Counted from the stretch's first letter, positions 7,423 through 19,947 are shown. The stretch is DNA of 64,000 nucleotides from Paenibacillus sp. W2I17 (GCF_030815985.1 NZ_JAUSXM010000001.1:4402001-4466000); one strand, 5' to 3'. The notes: a model not told the origin generated them from the sequence alone. Numbers and translations are program-made.

Positions 7423-10212
7423 TTATTTTTTCTTTTTCCGTACAAAAGCTGCCGTACCATTACCAGCTGCACCTTTGCTCTTCTTCCGCTTGCGTCGTGG
7501 TGCTCCACCTTCCTGAGCGCCACCAGGAGTTGCATTTTCTCCAATAAATACGCCGCTTGGCGAAGTGTTTTTGCGTCCACTTCCGCCTTTGCCACCTTTA
7601 CCGCCGCCCTTGCCGGACTTAAAGCTTCCTTCACCACGACCGCTGCCGCTGTTCAGGCCACTTCCTTGTCCACCGGTTGAACTACTATCCGATCCACCCG
7701 ATGTAGAGCTATATCCGCCTTTACCTGAGCCAAAACCAAAGCTCAACGCGCCTTTGCCCCGGCCAGTTGATCCACCAGCATCACCAGCACGACGCTCACC
7801 TTTTGGTTTGCCACCGCCCTTACCTGCGTAGCCACCAGATGAGCCCGCGCCTGCACTCGCTGCTCCACCGCGACCGCCACGTCCACCTTTGCTGCTTTCT
7901 TCCGTTGATCTGCCACCACGGCTGGCTCCAGCACCTGTCGAACTGCCTTTGCCGCCACGTGAACCGCTGAATCCACCTGGTCCACCCTTGGCACCGCCGC
8001 GTCCGCCGCCGCTACTAGGACGTCCACCTTTACCGCCACGTCCACCACCGAAGCCGCCAGGACGTTCAGCGCGAGGTTTCATATCCACCATTTCAAAATC
8101 AATCGTGTACTCTTCCATGCTTACACGTGCCACACGGATCTTCACTTCATCACCGATACGGAAGACTTTCGAGGTACGTTCACCAATCAGAGCCATATGC
8201 TGATCGTCAAAATGGTAATAGTCGTCCGTGAGCGCGCTCAGGCGAATAAGACCTTCAACCGTATTCTCCAGTTCAATGAACATACCAAAGCTGGTCACAC
8301 TGCTGATCATGCCTTCGAACTCTTCGCCTACTTTGTCGAGCATGTACTCGGCTTTTTTCATTTTCTCCGTATCCCGCTCAGCTTCTACCGCCACACGTTC
8401 ACGTTCCGAAGACTGCTGCGCAATATCGGACATACGTGCTGCCAAATATTCCTGACGGTTCTCCGGCAAAGCACCATTATTTTCAATGACTTCGCGAATC
8501 ACCCGATGAATGACAAGATCGGGATAACGACGAATTGGAGAAGTGAAGTGACTATAGAATTCTGCCGCGAGGCCAAAGTGACCTGACATTTCAGAATCAT
8601 ACTTCGCCTGTTTCATGGAACGGAGCATCATCGTACTAATCACGGTTTGTTCTTTCGTTTCTTTGATATCCTCAAGCAACGATTGAAGCGCCCGTGGATG
8701 AATTGCATTGCCACGTCCTTTGACCTGGTGTCCAAAATTCGCCGCAAAGGCGAGGAAATTTTGTAGTTTTTCCTGATCGGGATCTTCGTGCACACGATAA
8801 ATGAACGGAACCTTCAACCAGTGGAAATGCTCTGCCACTGTTTCGTTCGCTGCCAACATGAATTCCTCAATAATTTGCTCAGCAATCGAACGTTCCCGTT
8901 TCACGATATCTACCGGTTTGCACTCTGCGTCCACAATGATTTTGGATTCTTCAAAATCAAAGTCAACCGCACCACGGCGCATACGCATAGCACGCAGCTT
9001 CAGAGCAATCTCTTTCATCAGATGGAAATCATCTACCAGATCCTTATACCGCTCGAGCAATTCTGGCTCTTCACCTTCAAGGATTTTACGGACGTTGGAA
9101 TACGTCATCCGCTCTTTGGTTTTGATTACACTTGTGAAAATGTCATGTTTTACAACCTTCATCTGGTCGTTAAACTCCATCTCACAAGACAGTGTCAGAC
9201 GATCTACCTGTGGGTTCAAACTACAGATCCCGTTGGACAGACGCTGTGGCAACATCGGAATAACCCGATCCACCAGATACACACTGCATCCACGGTTGTA
9301 AGCTTCCTGATCAAGCTTGGAATTCTCCTGCACATAATAGCCAACGTCAGCAATATGAACACCCAGACGATAGTTACCGTTAGGCAGCTTCTCTACGTTA
9401 ACAGCATCATCCAGATCCTTGGCATCTTCGCCATCAATCGTGACAATGTTAAGTCCGCGCAGATCACGGCGACCCTGTTGTACGATCTCCTCATCCGTGA
9501 TGGAGTCGGGTGCTTTCTCCGCCTCTTCTACCACCTCATCAGGGAAAGCTTCAGGCAACTGATGCTTGCGAATGACGGACAAAATATCAATACCCGGCTC
9601 ATCCTTATGACCGAGAATCTCGATCACTTCACCCTCGGCTGCCGCACGACCCTCCGGATAGCTGACGATCTTTGCTACGACCTTCTGTCCATCAACCGCC
9701 CCAGCAAAGTTGGTACGCGGGATGAAAATATCGCGATTAATCCGTTTGTCATCCGGAATGACAAATCCGTACACCTCATGGCTTTGGAACACACCAACGA
9801 CTTGTGTCACAGCACGAGTAACAATGCGAACGATCTCACCTTCAAGGCGACCGCCAGAAGGTCCTTGAGACGTGACTTTAACCAATACCGTATCACCATT
9901 CATCGCACTCTTCATATCATTGGCATGAATGTATACATCCGGGTGCTCCCGATCCTCAGGAATGAGGAAAGCGAACCCTTTGGCGTGAGCCTGTAAACGT
10001 CCACGTACCAAGTCCATGCGCTCTGGCATACCATAGCGATTGTTACGGGTCAGCAAAACTTTACCGGATTCCTCCAGCGTATTAAGCATAATCAAAAAGG
10101 CTTTGAAATCAGCTGCATCTTCGATCGCGAAGTGCTGTTCCAACTCCTGATAAGTCATGGGTTTATAAGCGGTCTCCCGCATGAAGTCGAGCAATTGTTG
10201 TTCTGTTATCAT
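7423..10212 (-). CDS. rnr: Ribonuclease R with long Gly/Arg/Lys-rich C-terminal tail
   Basis: 929 residues from [10 protein letters not shown]; this ATG has GAGGTGAAT upstream, so the longer frame to 10290 is not used. A 3'-5' exoribonuclease that degrades structured RNA, including mRNA released by trans-translation. Domains: N-terminal winged helix (1-75), two cold-shock domains (about 75-225), the RNB catalytic domain with [11 protein letters not shown] (about 265-275), RAIQ-type helices and SGHFGLA (about 565), and an S1 domain (about 645-720). From about residue 730 a roughly 200-residue tail of GGRGG, GGKGG and SSGG repeats ends in RKRKKSKG and KKKK. That is far longer than the usual short Lys-rich tail (family about 750-800 residues). 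It sits upstream of smpB and ssrA. Confidence 0.93.
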   Translation of the reverse strand: MITEQQLLDFMRETAYKPMTYQELEQHFAIEDAADFKAFLIMLNTLEESGKVLLTRNNRYGMPERMDLVRGRLQAHAKGFAFLIPEDREHPDVYIHANDMKSAMNGDTVLVKVTSQGPSGGRLEGEIVRIVTRAVTQVVGVFQSHEVYGFVIPDDKRINRDIFIPRTNFAGAVDGQKVVAKIVSYPEGRAAAEGEVIEILGHKDEPGIDILSVIRKHQLPEAFPDEVVEEAEKAPDSITDEEIVQQGRRDLRGLNIVTIDGEDAKDLDDAVNVEKLPNGNYRLGVHIADVGYYVQENSKLDQEAYNRGCSVYLVDRVIPMLPQRLSNGICSLNPQVDRLTLSCEMEFNDQMKVVKHDIFTSVIKTKERMTYSNVRKILEGEEPELLERYKDLVDDFHLMKEIALKLRAMRMRRGAVDFDFEESKIIVDAECKPVDIVKRERSIAEQIIEEFMLAANETVAEHFHWLKVPFIYRVHEDPDQEKLQNFLAFAANFGHQVKGRGNAIHPRALQSLLEDIKETKEQTVISTMMLRSMKQAKYDSEMSGHFGLAAEFYSHFTSPIRRYPDLVIHRVIREVIENNGALPENRQEYLAARMSDIAQQSSERERVAVEAERDTEKMKKAEYMLDKVGEEFEGMISSVTSFGMFIELENTVEGLIRLSALTDDYYHFDDQHMALIGERTSKVFRIGDEVKIRVARVSMEEYTIDFEMVDMKPRAERPGGFGGGRGGKGGRPSSGGGRGGAKGGPGGFSGSRGGKGSSTGAGASRGGRSTEESSKGGRGGRGGAASAGAGSSGGYAGKGGGKPKGERRAGDAGGSTGRGKGALSFGFGSGKGGYSSTSGGSDSSSTGGQGSGLNSGSGRGEGSFKSGKGGGKGGKGGSGRKNTSPSGVFIGENATPGGAQEGGAPRRKRKKSKGAAGNGTAAFVRKKKK

Positions 10213-10683
10213 TAATATATTCACCTCGGGAAACATAAAAGTGTAATCAAGTCTCATCTCTTTATGTATCGGAATTCTTACCATTTTCATGATACATATT
10301 GCCGTTGTCGTGTAGAGTGTAGTAGTGCAACCATACTATCTCATACCCTAGTATACACGAATTCAATCCGGACCATCCGTACCTCGCAAAAAAACCACAG
10401 TGGCCTGACGCTCCGTTATAATCACGCTTTCACATATCTCTACAGACATTTTATGCGGCACATATACAGTACGCATCTGGAAAAGGACTAGACCCGAAAA
10501 ATTTTCTGTACACATGACATTCATTATAAGGAGTGAATTCGCGTAACGAATAAGCGAGGGACATACCATGCATGATAGGGGTGTTTCACGCTAAGGAAGG
10601 AATTCTGAACAGAAGTTGAGAAGAAGACCGAAATCATGGAGTCTATTAGTCATTGGAAAAGTTTGGACGCGTAAGAATTTATT
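10213..10683. other. Intergenic region between secG and rnr
   Basis: About 470 bases with no supportable coding frame; frames here lack ribosome sites. It presumably holds the rnr promoter, but no strong pair is evident. The carboxylesterase gene found between secG and rnr in B. subtilis is absent. Confidence 0.5.
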
Positions 10684-10717
10684 AAAAAACCCCCGTTTCT
10701 CCACGAAACGAAGGTTT
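10684..10717 (-). terminator. secG terminator
   Basis: Minus strand CCTTCGTTTC-gtgga-GAAACGGGGG followed by six T; a ten-pair stem with G-U wobbles. Confidence 0.8.
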
Positions 10718-10769
10718 ATCAATTAAGCCATTAGCTTAAAAGCTATTCATTGCCGTGCTGATCCAAGTC

Positions 10770-11003
10770 TTACTTGGAAACCACCGTAACAATAATAGAC
10801 AAAATCATAAATCCTGCACCCAGTACCACCGTTGCACGTTGCAGGAAGAGATCCAATCCGCGCGCTTTCGTTTTACCGAAAAGATGTTCCGCACCACCGG
10901 AGATGGCACCCGCCAAACCAGCGCTTTTCCCGTGCTGCAGCAATACTACAGTGATTAGACCGATCGAGAAAACAACGAGCAGCAATTTCAAAGCAATATC
11001 CAT
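10770..11003 (-). CDS. secG: Preprotein translocase subunit SecG
   Basis: 77 residues from [10 protein letters not shown]. The ATG at 11003 has AGGAGG eight bases upstream; the frame start at 11012 is a GTG too close to that site. SecG is the small, non-essential membrane subunit of the SecYEG channel. Two hydrophobic segments (about 2-22 and 55-75) flank the conserved loop [22 protein letters not shown], which is diagnostic. It lies between eno and rnr, as in other Bacillales, with its own terminator downstream. Confidence 0.92.
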   Translation of the reverse strand: MDIALKLLLVVFSIGLITVVLLQHGKSAGLAGAISGGAEHLFGKTKARGLDLFLQRATVVLGAGFMILSIIVTVVSK

Positions 11004-11163
11004 TCTTTCCACCTCCTACCCATGTGGGCATACATCTCACCATAAAAACAGTTACTTTAATTGTAACATAGCTATGGTTGTACTACAAGTAGTACAGTTT
11101 ATACAATGCCCTAAATTTCACCATCTGCTCGATCCTTACGTTATGCCATTACATCGTTGCAAT

Positions 11164-11194
11164 AAAAAAGACAAGCCGGTTACCCGACTTGCCT
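11164..11194 (-). terminator. eno terminator
   Basis: Minus strand CAAGTCGG-gtaa-CCGGCTTG followed by TCTTTTTT, about 20 bases after the enolase stop codon. Confidence 0.8.
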
Positions 11195-11214
11195 GTAAAA
11201 GCTGGATATCCAGC

Positions 11215-12516
<1,302 letters not shown>

Positions 12517-12553
12517 TTAAATTTGAAATTTTATTTTAATACGTTCAGAACAA

Positions 12554-12695
12554 ACATGTTTCACCAAGCCACTCCGCGTGCAGTACCGTCCTTCGATCGC
12601 TGTTATCCCCAAACCTTTGAACTCTTTATAAAAGGTGAGAATTAGGGGATAAAGGCGAGCGCTTCGCTTCTCCAGATCGGTTCTGCCCGCTTCGT
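12554..12695. repeat. Structured palindromic intergenic element (repeat-like)
   Basis: Between gpmI and eno, TTATCCCC (12603-12610) and GGGGATAA (12645-12652) form an outer stem, and ACCTTT/AAAGGT form an inner one. The flanks are GC-rich (TACCGTCCTTCGATCGCTG on one side, CGAGCGCTTCGCTTCTCC on the other). The layout resembles dispersed intergenic elements in Paenibacillus genomes, from memory. There is no second copy in this window. Confidence 0.45.
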
Positions 12696-12739
12696 TAAAG
12701 TGTAACTTAGGTCTTATTCGACAACCTATTAAAATTATA

Positions 12740-14284
12740 TTATTTACGGGTAGAGATAACGGATGTACCTGTCATCTCAGCAGGTTTAGGCAATTGCATC
12801 AGGTCAAGGATCGTTGGCGCGATATCTGCCAGGATTCCGCCTTCACGCAAGGTTACATTTGCATCCGTAACGATGAATGGAACCGGGTTCGTTGTATGAG
12901 CTGTGAACGGACGTCCTTGCTCATCGAACACCATATCCGCGTTACCATGATCCGCAGTGATCAGTACAACGCCGCCTTTGGCAAGTACTGCATCTACAAC
13001 ACGGCCCATGCACTCATCTGTTACTTCAACCGCTTTGATGGTAGGCTCCAGCATGCCGGAGTGTCCAACCATGTCAGGGTTAGCAAAGTTCAGAATGATG
13101 GCGTCATGTTTGTCTGCTTCGATCTCGCGAACACATGCGTCAGCCACTTCATACGCGCTCATCTCTGGTTGCAGATCATACGTTGCAACTTTTGGCGAGT
13201 TTATCAGTACGCGAGTTTCGCCCGGAAGCTCCACATCACGACCGCCGCTGAAGAAGAAGGTAACGTGCGGGTATTTCTCAGTTTCTGCAATACGCAGTTG
13301 TTTTTTATTGTTCTGTACCAGAACTTCACCCAGGGTGTTGTCGAGGTTTTTCGGCGAATAAGCCACATAACCTTCAACCGTCTCACTGAACAAAGTCAAG
13401 CATACAAAGTGCAAGCCCACAGGGAACTTCGGACCACGATCAAAACCGCGGAAATCCTGGTTTGTGAATACTTGCGACAACTGGATCGCACGGTCAGGAC
13501 GGAAGTTGAGGAAGATAACGGAATCGCCGCTTTCTACCAAACCTACCGGCTCACCATCCGCTTTGACGATAACCGTTGGTTCAACGAATTCATCAAATAC
13601 GGACTTCTCATACGATTCTTCAACCGCTTTGAGTGGGTCGGTGTATTTTGGTCCATCTCCATAAACGATGGCGCGGTATGATTTCTCAACCCGTTCCCAA
13701 CGTTTGTCACGGTCCATCGCGTAATAGCGACCTTGAACCGTTGCGATTTTACCTACTCCGACTTCTTCAATCTTAGCGATCAGCTTCTGCATGAAGTCTT
13801 TACCACTGTCTGGCATAACATCACGGCCATCCATGAAGGCATGAATATATACATCGTTCATTTCTTCTTTTTTGGCCAGATCCAGCATAGCAAACAGGTG
13901 GTCGATGTGACTATGTACGCCGCCATCGGACAACAAACCGTAAAGATGAAGCTTTTTGCCGCTTTGTTTCGCTTCGCGAACAGCTTTGACAAGTGTTTCA
14001 TTGTCGTAGAACTCGCCGTCACGAATGGATTTGGAGATACGGGTCAAATCCTGGTATACGATCCGGCCGGCACCAATGTTCAGGTGACCTACCTCGGAAT
14101 TCCCCATTTGCCCTTCTGGCAAACCTACAGCTTCACCGCAAGCAGTGAGTGTTGTATGTGGGAATTGGCTCATGAAACGGTCGTAGTTCGGTTTCTTGGC
14201 TTGCGCTACCGCGTTGCCTTCCACCGTGTTACGCAGACCAAAGCCATCCATGATGATCAGTGCTACAGGTTTTGGAGCTGTCAT
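12740..14284 (-). CDS. gpmI: 2,3-bisphosphoglycerate-independent phosphoglycerate mutase
   Basis: 514 residues from [16 protein letters not shown]. The ATG at 14284 begins one base after the tpiA stop codon, and its ribosome site lies in the tpiA end. Interconverts 3- and 2-phosphoglycerate using two Mn ions. Alkaline-phosphatase-like motifs are present: IMDGFG (metal Asp), [16 protein letters not shown] (catalytic Ser, about residue 62), DGRDV, NFRPDRA and TADHGNAD (metal site). The Mn dependence makes this enzyme pH-sensitive during sporulation in relatives. Fourth gene of the glycolytic cluster, tightly coupled to tpiA. Confidence 0.97.
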   Translation of the reverse strand: MTAPKPVALIIMDGFGLRNTVEGNAVAQAKKPNYDRFMSQFPHTTLTACGEAVGLPEGQMGNSEVGHLNIGAGRIVYQDLTRISKSIRDGEFYDNETLVKAVREAKQSGKKLHLYGLLSDGGVHSHIDHLFAMLDLAKKEEMNDVYIHAFMDGRDVMPDSGKDFMQKLIAKIEEVGVGKIATVQGRYYAMDRDKRWERVEKSYRAIVYGDGPKYTDPLKAVEESYEKSVFDEFVEPTVIVKADGEPVGLVESGDSVIFLNFRPDRAIQLSQVFTNQDFRGFDRGPKFPVGLHFVCLTLFSETVEGYVAYSPKNLDNTLGEVLVQNNKKQLRIAETEKYPHVTFFFSGGRDVELPGETRVLINSPKVATYDLQPEMSAYEVADACVREIEADKHDAIILNFANPDMVGHSGMLEPTIKAVEVTDECMGRVVDAVLAKGGVVLITADHGNADMVFDEQGRPFTAHTTNPVPFIVTDANVTLREGGILADIAPTILDLMQLPKPAEMTGTSVISTRK

Positions 14285-14285
14285 C

Positions 14286-15074
<789 letters not shown>

Positions 15075-16256
15075 TTACTTGTCGTTCAATGCCACTACGC
15101 CTGGAAGTACTTTACCTTCCATGAACTCGAGCGATGCACCGCCACCTGTAGAGATGTGGTTCATCTTGTCAGCCAATTTGAACTTCTCAGCTGCTGCTGC
15201 GGAGTCACCGCCACCAATTACAGTGTAAGCTTCTGTCTCAGCGCAAGCTTCCGCTACTGCACGAGTACCGTGGGAGAATGGTTCGATTTCAAATACGCCC
15301 ATTGGTCCGTTCCACACAACCAATTTGGAGTTTTTGATAACGCCAGCATAGATCTCACGTGTTTTAGGACCGATGTCGATGCCTTCCCAATCTGCTGGGA
15401 TGCCGTCGATGTCAACGATTTGTGTGTTTGCTTTCGCACTGAAATCGTCAGACACTACGATATCTACCGGCAGGTAGAAGTTTTTGCCCAGTTTTTTCGC
15501 TTTTTCGATGAAACCGAGAGCAACATCAAGTTTGGAGTCATCCAACAAGGATTGTCCAATTTCATGTCCTTGTGCTTTCAAGAACGTGTAAGTCAGACCG
15601 CCACCGATGATCACGTTGTCTGCAATGTTCAGCAGGTTGTCGATTACATCGATTTTGTCCTTAACTTTGGATCCACCAATGATAGCTGTGAAAGGACGCT
15701 CAGGGTTGGAGATTGCTTTACCCAACACTTCAAGTTCTTTCTCCATCAACAAACCGGACACTGCTGGAAGCAAGTGAGCGATTCCTTCAGTCGAAGCGTG
15801 TGCTCTGTGAGCCGCGCCAAACGCATCGTTAACGAAAACGTCAGCCAGTTCAGCAAATTGTTTTGCGAGTGCTGCATCGTTTTTCTCTTCGCCTGCATGG
15901 AAACGAACGTTTTCAAGCAACAATACGTCGCCGTTGTTCAGTTCAGCGATTTGAGCTTTAACAGCGTCACCAACAGAATCGTCAGCTTTAACAACTGTTT
16001 TACCAAGCAATTCAGACAAACGCTCAGCTGCTGGAGTCAAACGCAAGGATTCAACCACTTCGCCGTTAGGACGACCCATGTGGCTTGCCAAAATGACTTT
16101 AGCGCCTTTTTCAATCAAGAAGTTGATTGTAGGAAGCGTTGCACGAATACGTTTGTCATCTGTAATTTTACCATCTTCGAGCGGCACATTGAAATCTACA
16201 CGGACAAAAGCCCGTTTTCCTGTCAATTCGATATCGCGTACACTTTTTTTGTTCAT
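15075..16256 (-). CDS. pgk: Phosphoglycerate kinase
   Basis: 393 residues from [15 protein letters not shown], with GGAGGAAATACAG upstream; the frame start at 16277 is not needed. Transfers phosphate from 1,3-bisphosphoglycerate to [15 protein letters not shown] (about 16-27), ASHMGRPNG (about 60-68), the basic-patch helices and the C-terminal nucleotide loop [12 protein letters not shown] are all conserved. A strong hairpin between gapA and pgk (16359-16392) may terminate or attenuate transcription from the cggR promoter. A TTGACA lies in the gap, but no good -10 follows it. Confidence 0.97.
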   Translation of the reverse strand: MNKKSVRDIELTGKRAFVRVDFNVPLEDGKITDDKRIRATLPTINFLIEKGAKVILASHMGRPNGEVVESLRLTPAAERLSELLGKTVVKADDSVGDAVKAQIAELNNGDVLLLENVRFHAGEEKNDAALAKQFAELADVFVNDAFGAAHRAHASTEGIAHLLPAVSGLLMEKELEVLGKAISNPERPFTAIIGGSKVKDKIDVIDNLLNIADNVIIGGGLTYTFLKAQGHEIGQSLLDDSKLDVALGFIEKAKKLGKNFYLPVDIVVSDDFSAKANTQIVDIDGIPADWEGIDIGPKTREIYAGVIKNSKLVVWNGPMGVFEIEPFSHGTRAVAEACAETEAYTVIGGGDSAAAAEKFKLADKMNHISTGGGASLEFMEGKVLPGVVALNDK

Positions 16257-16358
16257 CTGTATTTCCTCCGCACCCATGTATTTGGTGGACCAATCAAGAG
16301 CTAAAATCCCCTGTCAATCCTGGTGTTTTTGAGAAATTTGCAAAATGTAGATATATAA

Positions 16359-16392
16359 AGAGCGGAAACAATATAGCATCTGTTTCCGCTCT
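16359..16392 (-). terminator. gapA/pgk intergenic hairpin
   Basis: Perfect 12-bp inverted repeat AGAGCGGAAACA / TGTTTCCGCTCT with a ten-base loop, followed on the minus strand by TTTATATATC. It could be a partial terminator or an mRNA-stabilising 3' end for the gapA message. Confidence 0.65.
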
Positions 16393-16407
16393 ATGTTATT
16401 GCAGATA

Positions 16408-17415
16408 TTACTTAATCATTTTTGCAAAGTGCTCCAAAGTGCGAACCAATTGTGCAGTGTAGGACATTTCATTGTCATACCAAGCTACAGTTTTAACCAA
16501 TTGTTGGTCGCCAACAGTCAGAACTTTAGTTTGAGTTGCATCAAACAGGGAACCGAAAGTGATTCCTTGGATATCGGAAGATACGATTTCGTCTTCTGTG
16601 TATCCGAAAGTTTCTGGATCGGAAGCTTCTTGCATAGCAGCGTTAACTTCTTCAGCAGTTACTTTTTTGTTCAGAACAGTTACGAGCTCAGTCAGGGAAC
16701 CAGTAGCTACTGGTACACGTTGAGCTGCACCATCAAGGATGCCTTGCAGTTCTGGGATTACCAGACCGATTGCTTTAGCAGCACCAGTTGTGTTAGGGAT
16801 GATGTTTTCAGCTGCTGCGCGAGCACGACGGAAGTCACCTTTAGGGTGTGGAGCATCCAACGTGTTTTGGTCGCCAGTGTATGCGTGAATTGTAGTCATC
16901 AAACCTTGAACGATTCCGAATTTGTCTTGCAGTGTTTTTGCCATAGGTGCCAGGCAGTTTGTTGTGCAAGATGCGCCGGAGATTACAGTTTCAGTACCGT
17001 CGAGGATTTCATGGTTTACGTTGTAAACGATGGTTTTCATGTCGCCAGTAGCTGGTGCGGAGATAACAACTTTCTTAGCTCCACCTTTCAAGTGTTTCTC
17101 AGCTGCTTCTTTAGTTGTGAAGAAACCAGTACATTCCAGAACGATATCTACGCCCAGGTCGCCCCAAGGAAGTTCTTCCGGGTTACGGTTAGCCAATACT
17201 TTAACTTCTTTGCCGTTCACTTTGAAGAAGCCATCGTGTACTTCAACATCGCCATCGAAGCGACCTTGAGTTGTATCATATTTGAGCAAATGAGCGAGCA
17301 TTTTAGCGTCAGTCAAGTCGTTGATTGCTACTACCTCGATGCCTGCTACATTTTGAATACGGCGGAATGCCAAGCGTCCAATACGTCCAAAACCGTTAAT
17401 ACCTACTTTAATCAT
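16408..17415 (-). CDS. gapA: Glyceraldehyde-3-phosphate dehydrogenase, type I (glycolytic)
   Basis: 335 residues. Oxidises glyceraldehyde 3-phosphate to 1,3-bisphosphoglycerate with [13 protein letters not shown] (5-14) is the dinucleotide loop. An acidic Asp in AINDLTD (about 34) favours NAD over NADP. The active-site Cys is in [13 protein letters not shown] (about 152) and the catalytic His in the HAYTGDQ block (about 179). The ATG follows GGGAGGAAC. It is directly downstream of its repressor gene cggR, as in Bacillus, and is expected to be induced by glycolytic flux through CggR. Confidence 0.97.
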   Translation of the reverse strand: MIKVGINGFGRIGRLAFRRIQNVAGIEVVAINDLTDAKMLAHLLKYDTTQGRFDGDVEVHDGFFKVNGKEVKVLANRNPEELPWGDLGVDIVLECTGFFTTKEAAEKHLKGGAKKVVISAPATGDMKTIVYNVNHEILDGTETVISGASCTTNCLAPMAKTLQDKFGIVQGLMTTIHAYTGDQNTLDAPHPKGDFRRARAAAENIIPNTTGAAKAIGLVIPELQGILDGAAQRVPVATGSLTELVTVLNKKVTAEEVNAAMQEASDPETFGYTEDEIVSSDIQGITFGSLFDATQTKVLTVGDQQLVKTVAWYDNEMSYTAQLVRTLEHFAKMIK

Positions 17416-17522
17416 GAGTAAGTTCCTCCCAAGTTTTGATTAATTTTTTTATGAAACTTATATATTCAAGACAGACGGTGAAGTCCGTCAAGACAACAAT
17501 AATTGTAATGCAAAGCAAACAC

Positions 17523-18548
17523 TTATTCCATTTCAGCAACGATGACTTCGGCAGCAGCCTCATCAATAATCAGAATATCTTCCTGACCAAATCGCAACAC
17601 GGAATGTATAGCAGCAGCTTTGCTTTTGCCACCTGCAATTCCAATCACAACATCGGTTCGTTCAATATCCTGAAGTCGCATACCCAGTGTAAGCATGGTA
17701 TGTACCACCTTACCCTGATCATTAAAGTAATAACCGAAAGATTCAGATACGGCCCCTTGCTCCTGAAGTTCATCTATAATCTCCGTCGCAAGTTTACGTC
17801 TTGTCGCCATCTCTACGGCATCACCAATTCCATGAATAACAATCCGCGATTTCCGAATCAGCTGCAGAATCTCCTGAACACTGGGATCCTGGATTAATGA
17901 TTCATAGGCATGATCACTAAGCAAATCCGGTACATGCAGGAGTTTGTATTGCGCTCCTACCCGTTTTGCCATTGTGGATGCAATCGTATTTGCCTGAATT
18001 TCAAGGCTTTCTCCAAGTCCACCGCGTGCCGGTACGAACCAGACACCTTTGAGCGATGTTGGCGGAGTCAGTTGCTCTGCGACTTCGGCCGTTGTTGATC
18101 CGCCAGTAACGGCGACAACGTCGTTGTCACTCATGATATTGCCGAGAGCCTTCGCTCCGGCTCTGCCCAGTTCCCTTTTGGCAAATGGAGAAACGTCCGA
18201 ATCACCAGGAACCACAACTACCTTTTGCAGACCGTAGGCTTGCTTGATGCGCTCTTCCAGCTCGGATAATCCGAACAACTCTTTGGCTACGGGCTCTAAC
18301 TGCTGCAGCAAATCATACCCTGCCTCGCTGATCTTCATTCCTGCACTGTCAATTTCAATAAGTCCCTGAGCCTTTAACAGATCGGTCTCAGCCCTCAGAA
18401 CCCGCTCGGTCATCTGCATGGAATTAGCTAACGTTCTCCGTCCGATCACATCCGATAACATGATATGTTGCAGAATCGTATACCTCTTTTTCAAGATATC
18501 CATGAGATCAGGCAGAAGCTGCTTTTGTACTTCTAAAATCGTTCGCAT
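17523..18548 (-). CDS. cggR: Central glycolytic genes repressor CggR
   Basis: 341 residues from MRTILEVQKQ, matching the family length of about 340; a GTG nine bases upstream is an alternative. SorC/DeoR-type repressor. The N-terminal winged helix (about 25-75, IGRRTLANSMQMTERVLRAE) recognises the operator. The sugar-binding domain carries VAVTGGSTTAEVA, the phosphate-binding type loop, and senses fructose-1,6-bisphosphate in the Bacillus protein. First gene of the glycolytic cluster. A near-consensus CggR operator lies immediately upstream over the start of its own promoter transcript, so autoregulation is expected. Confidence 0.95.
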   Translation of the reverse strand: MRTILEVQKQLLPDLMDILKKRYTILQHIMLSDVIGRRTLANSMQMTERVLRAETDLLKAQGLIEIDSAGMKISEAGYDLLQQLEPVAKELFGLSELEERIKQAYGLQKVVVVPGDSDVSPFAKRELGRAGAKALGNIMSDNDVVAVTGGSTTAEVAEQLTPPTSLKGVWFVPARGGLGESLEIQANTIASTMAKRVGAQYKLLHVPDLLSDHAYESLIQDPSVQEILQLIRKSRIVIHGIGDAVEMATRRKLATEIIDELQEQGAVSESFGYYFNDQGKVVHTMLTLGMRLQDIERTDVVIGIAGGKSKAAAIHSVLRFGQEDILIIDEAAAEVIVAEME

Positions 18549-18590
18549 GCTTTCCACTCCCGCAAGTTCTCGTTCTAAGCTCTCTTTCGT

Positions 18591-18628
18591 GGCCCTAAAA
18601 CGTCCCGGGTTAACTTTTTAAGTCCCAC
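18591..18628 (-). promoter_or_regulatory. CggR operator
   Basis: The minus strand reads GTGGGAC-N6-AGTT-N4-CGGGAC-N6-GGGC. This follows the Bacillus CggR operator CGGGAC-N6-TGTC-N4-CGGGAC-N6-TGTC with exact spacing; the GGGAC halves are intact and the TGTC halves degenerate. It sits directly downstream of the -10 box, a roadblock or occlusion position. Confidence 0.8.
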
Positions 18629-18632
18629 GTCT

Positions 18633-18661
18633 ATTCTACCTAAAACTGACGTGACATGCAA
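18633..18661 (-). promoter_or_regulatory. cggR operon promoter
   Basis: Sigma-A type: -35 TTGCAT (18661-18656), 17-base spacer, -10 TAGAAT (18638-18633). It drives cggR-gapA and probably downstream glycolytic genes; the CggR operator begins five bases after the -10. Confidence 0.75.
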
Positions 18662-18974
18662 GTGTTTCAACGTGTTATTTCGACACGCATTCCGCGTTTG
18701 TACGCGCCTATTTTCACAATCCTAGACTTCCATGATCAAGGACTAGCTCACGCATACCATATATAGAAGAAACAAATGAATTCAATCTACATATCGCTCA
18801 GAATCACATTTCATACGGCATGTCCAAAACCTCTAATAGCATTTACTTAAATGCACTCTTTATCCACTCTTCTTCATCATGATCATTTTTATGTTAATCC
18901 AAACCAATACCACAACGAACTGCTTGCAATTAAATATTTCATGAGCTATAATAATTATTGCTGTCACATAATGT

Positions 18975-19049
18975 GCGCCCGTGGTCCAATGGATATGACG
19001 TAGGCCTCCGAAGCCTGAGATCCAAGTTCGATTCTTGGCGGGCGCGCCA
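18975..19049 (+). tRNA. tRNA-Arg (CCG)
   Basis: A plus-strand 75-nt cloverleaf including an encoded CCA. Acceptor stem GCGCCCG/CGGGCGC, discriminator G, anticodon loop CTCCGAA giving CCG. A lone tRNA-Arg next to clpP is also found in Bacillus. Confidence 0.95.
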
Positions 19050-19118
19050 TTTTTATTTAACAGCTCATAACCCATTTAACCAATGAAACCGGAAAGGTTT
19101 CTTTTTTTTGCAAGTTAG

Positions 19119-19158
19119 TTTGACTTTCTTTGACTTTTTGTTTGGAATTGTTTATTAT
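19119..19158 (+). promoter_or_regulatory. clpP promoter overlapped by a CtsR box
   Basis: TTTGACT-TTC-TTTGACT (19119-19135) is the reverse complement of the CtsR heptad tandem RGTCAAA-NAN-RGTCAAA. The second heptad supplies the -35 TTGACT, and TATTAT (19153-19158) is the -10 at 17-base spacing. Bound CtsR would cover the -35; heat or protein stress would release it. Confidence 0.88.
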
Positions 19159-19225
19159 GTGGGTAATACGGTAACAGTTTAAGTATAAACACCAATAACA
19201 TTTACATTCCGAGGAGGTTTTTCAC

Positions 19226-19822
19226 GTGAGTTTTATTCCAATGGTCGTTGAACAGAGCAACCGGGGGGAGCGCGCCTACGACATCTACTCCAGATTGCTG
19301 AAGGATCGTATTATTTTCCTTGGTAGCGATGTTAATGACGTAGTGGCTAATGCCATTATGGCACAGATGTTGTTCCTGGCTGCGGAAGATCCGGAGAAAG
19401 ACATTCACTTATACATCAACAGCCCAGGCGGATCGATTACAGCCGGTATGGCCATTTACGATACAATGCAATTCATCAAACCGGATGTATCTACCATCTG
19501 TGTAGGTATGGCCGCTTCCATGGGTGCATTCTTGTTGAATGCCGGTGCAAAAGGTAAACGTTTTGCATTGCCTAACAGTGAGATTATGATTCACCAACCA
19601 CTTGGTGGTGCTCAAGGTCAAGCTTCCGACATCGAAATTCGTGCTCGCCGCATCCTGAAAATGCGTGATACCTTGAACCGCATCATCTCTGAGCGTTCAG
19701 GTCAACCGCTGGAGCGGATTGAGAAAGATACAGATCGTGACTACTTCATGAGTGCTGCTGAAGCCGCCGATTACGGTATCATTGATAAAGTTATTGAAAA
19801 CGTAGGTTCCCAAGGCATCTAA
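19226..19822 (+). CDS. clpP: ATP-dependent Clp protease proteolytic subunit
   Basis: 198 residues starting with GTG, with GAGGAGG nine bases upstream. Serine peptidase that forms the double heptamer used by ClpC, ClpE and ClpX. The catalytic Ser lies in GMAASMGAF (about 97), His in MIHQPLGG (about 122) and Asp in the DTDRDYFMS region (about 171). SPGGSI shapes the oxyanion strand. Regulated by the overlapping CtsR operator upstream and closed by a strong terminator. It is the ClpP that would degrade tmRNA-tagged proteins whose tag is encoded in this same window. Confidence 0.97.
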   Translation: MSFIPMVVEQSNRGERAYDIYSRLLKDRIIFLGSDVNDVVANAIMAQMLFLAAEDPEKDIHLYINSPGGSITAGMAIYDTMQFIKPDVSTICVGMAASMGAFLLNAGAKGKRFALPNSEIMIHQPLGGAQGQASDIEIRARRILKMRDTLNRIISERSGQPLERIEKDTDRDYFMSAAEAADYGIIDKVIENVGSQGI

Positions 19823-19906
19823 GTGTGACGCAGACCACGGTCTACGCGCTAACATAATCAACACCTAACGTAATCAGCAACACCTCATTGTGTTGTCTAT
19901 ACGGGA

Positions 19907-19947
19907 AGAAGCCCTCATCATAATTATGATGAGGGCTTCTTTTTTTA
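19907..19947 (+). terminator. clpP terminator
   Basis: AGAAGCCCTCATCAT / ATGATGAGGGCTTCT, a near-perfect stem followed by eight T. It could also stop read-through in the other direction. Confidence 0.9.

Noticed and set aside
8788..9996. 402-codon plus-strand frame
   Set aside because: Antisense shadow of rnr without a ribosome site; codon pattern mirrors the real gene.
15156..17421. Long plus-strand frames opposite pgk and gapA
   Set aside because: Antisense to highly expressed, codon-biased genes, which routinely leaves the opposite strand open. The Cys/Phe/Val-rich composition is not protein-like.
18860..19075. 71-codon minus-strand frame
   Set aside because: Antisense shadow of tRNA-Arg.
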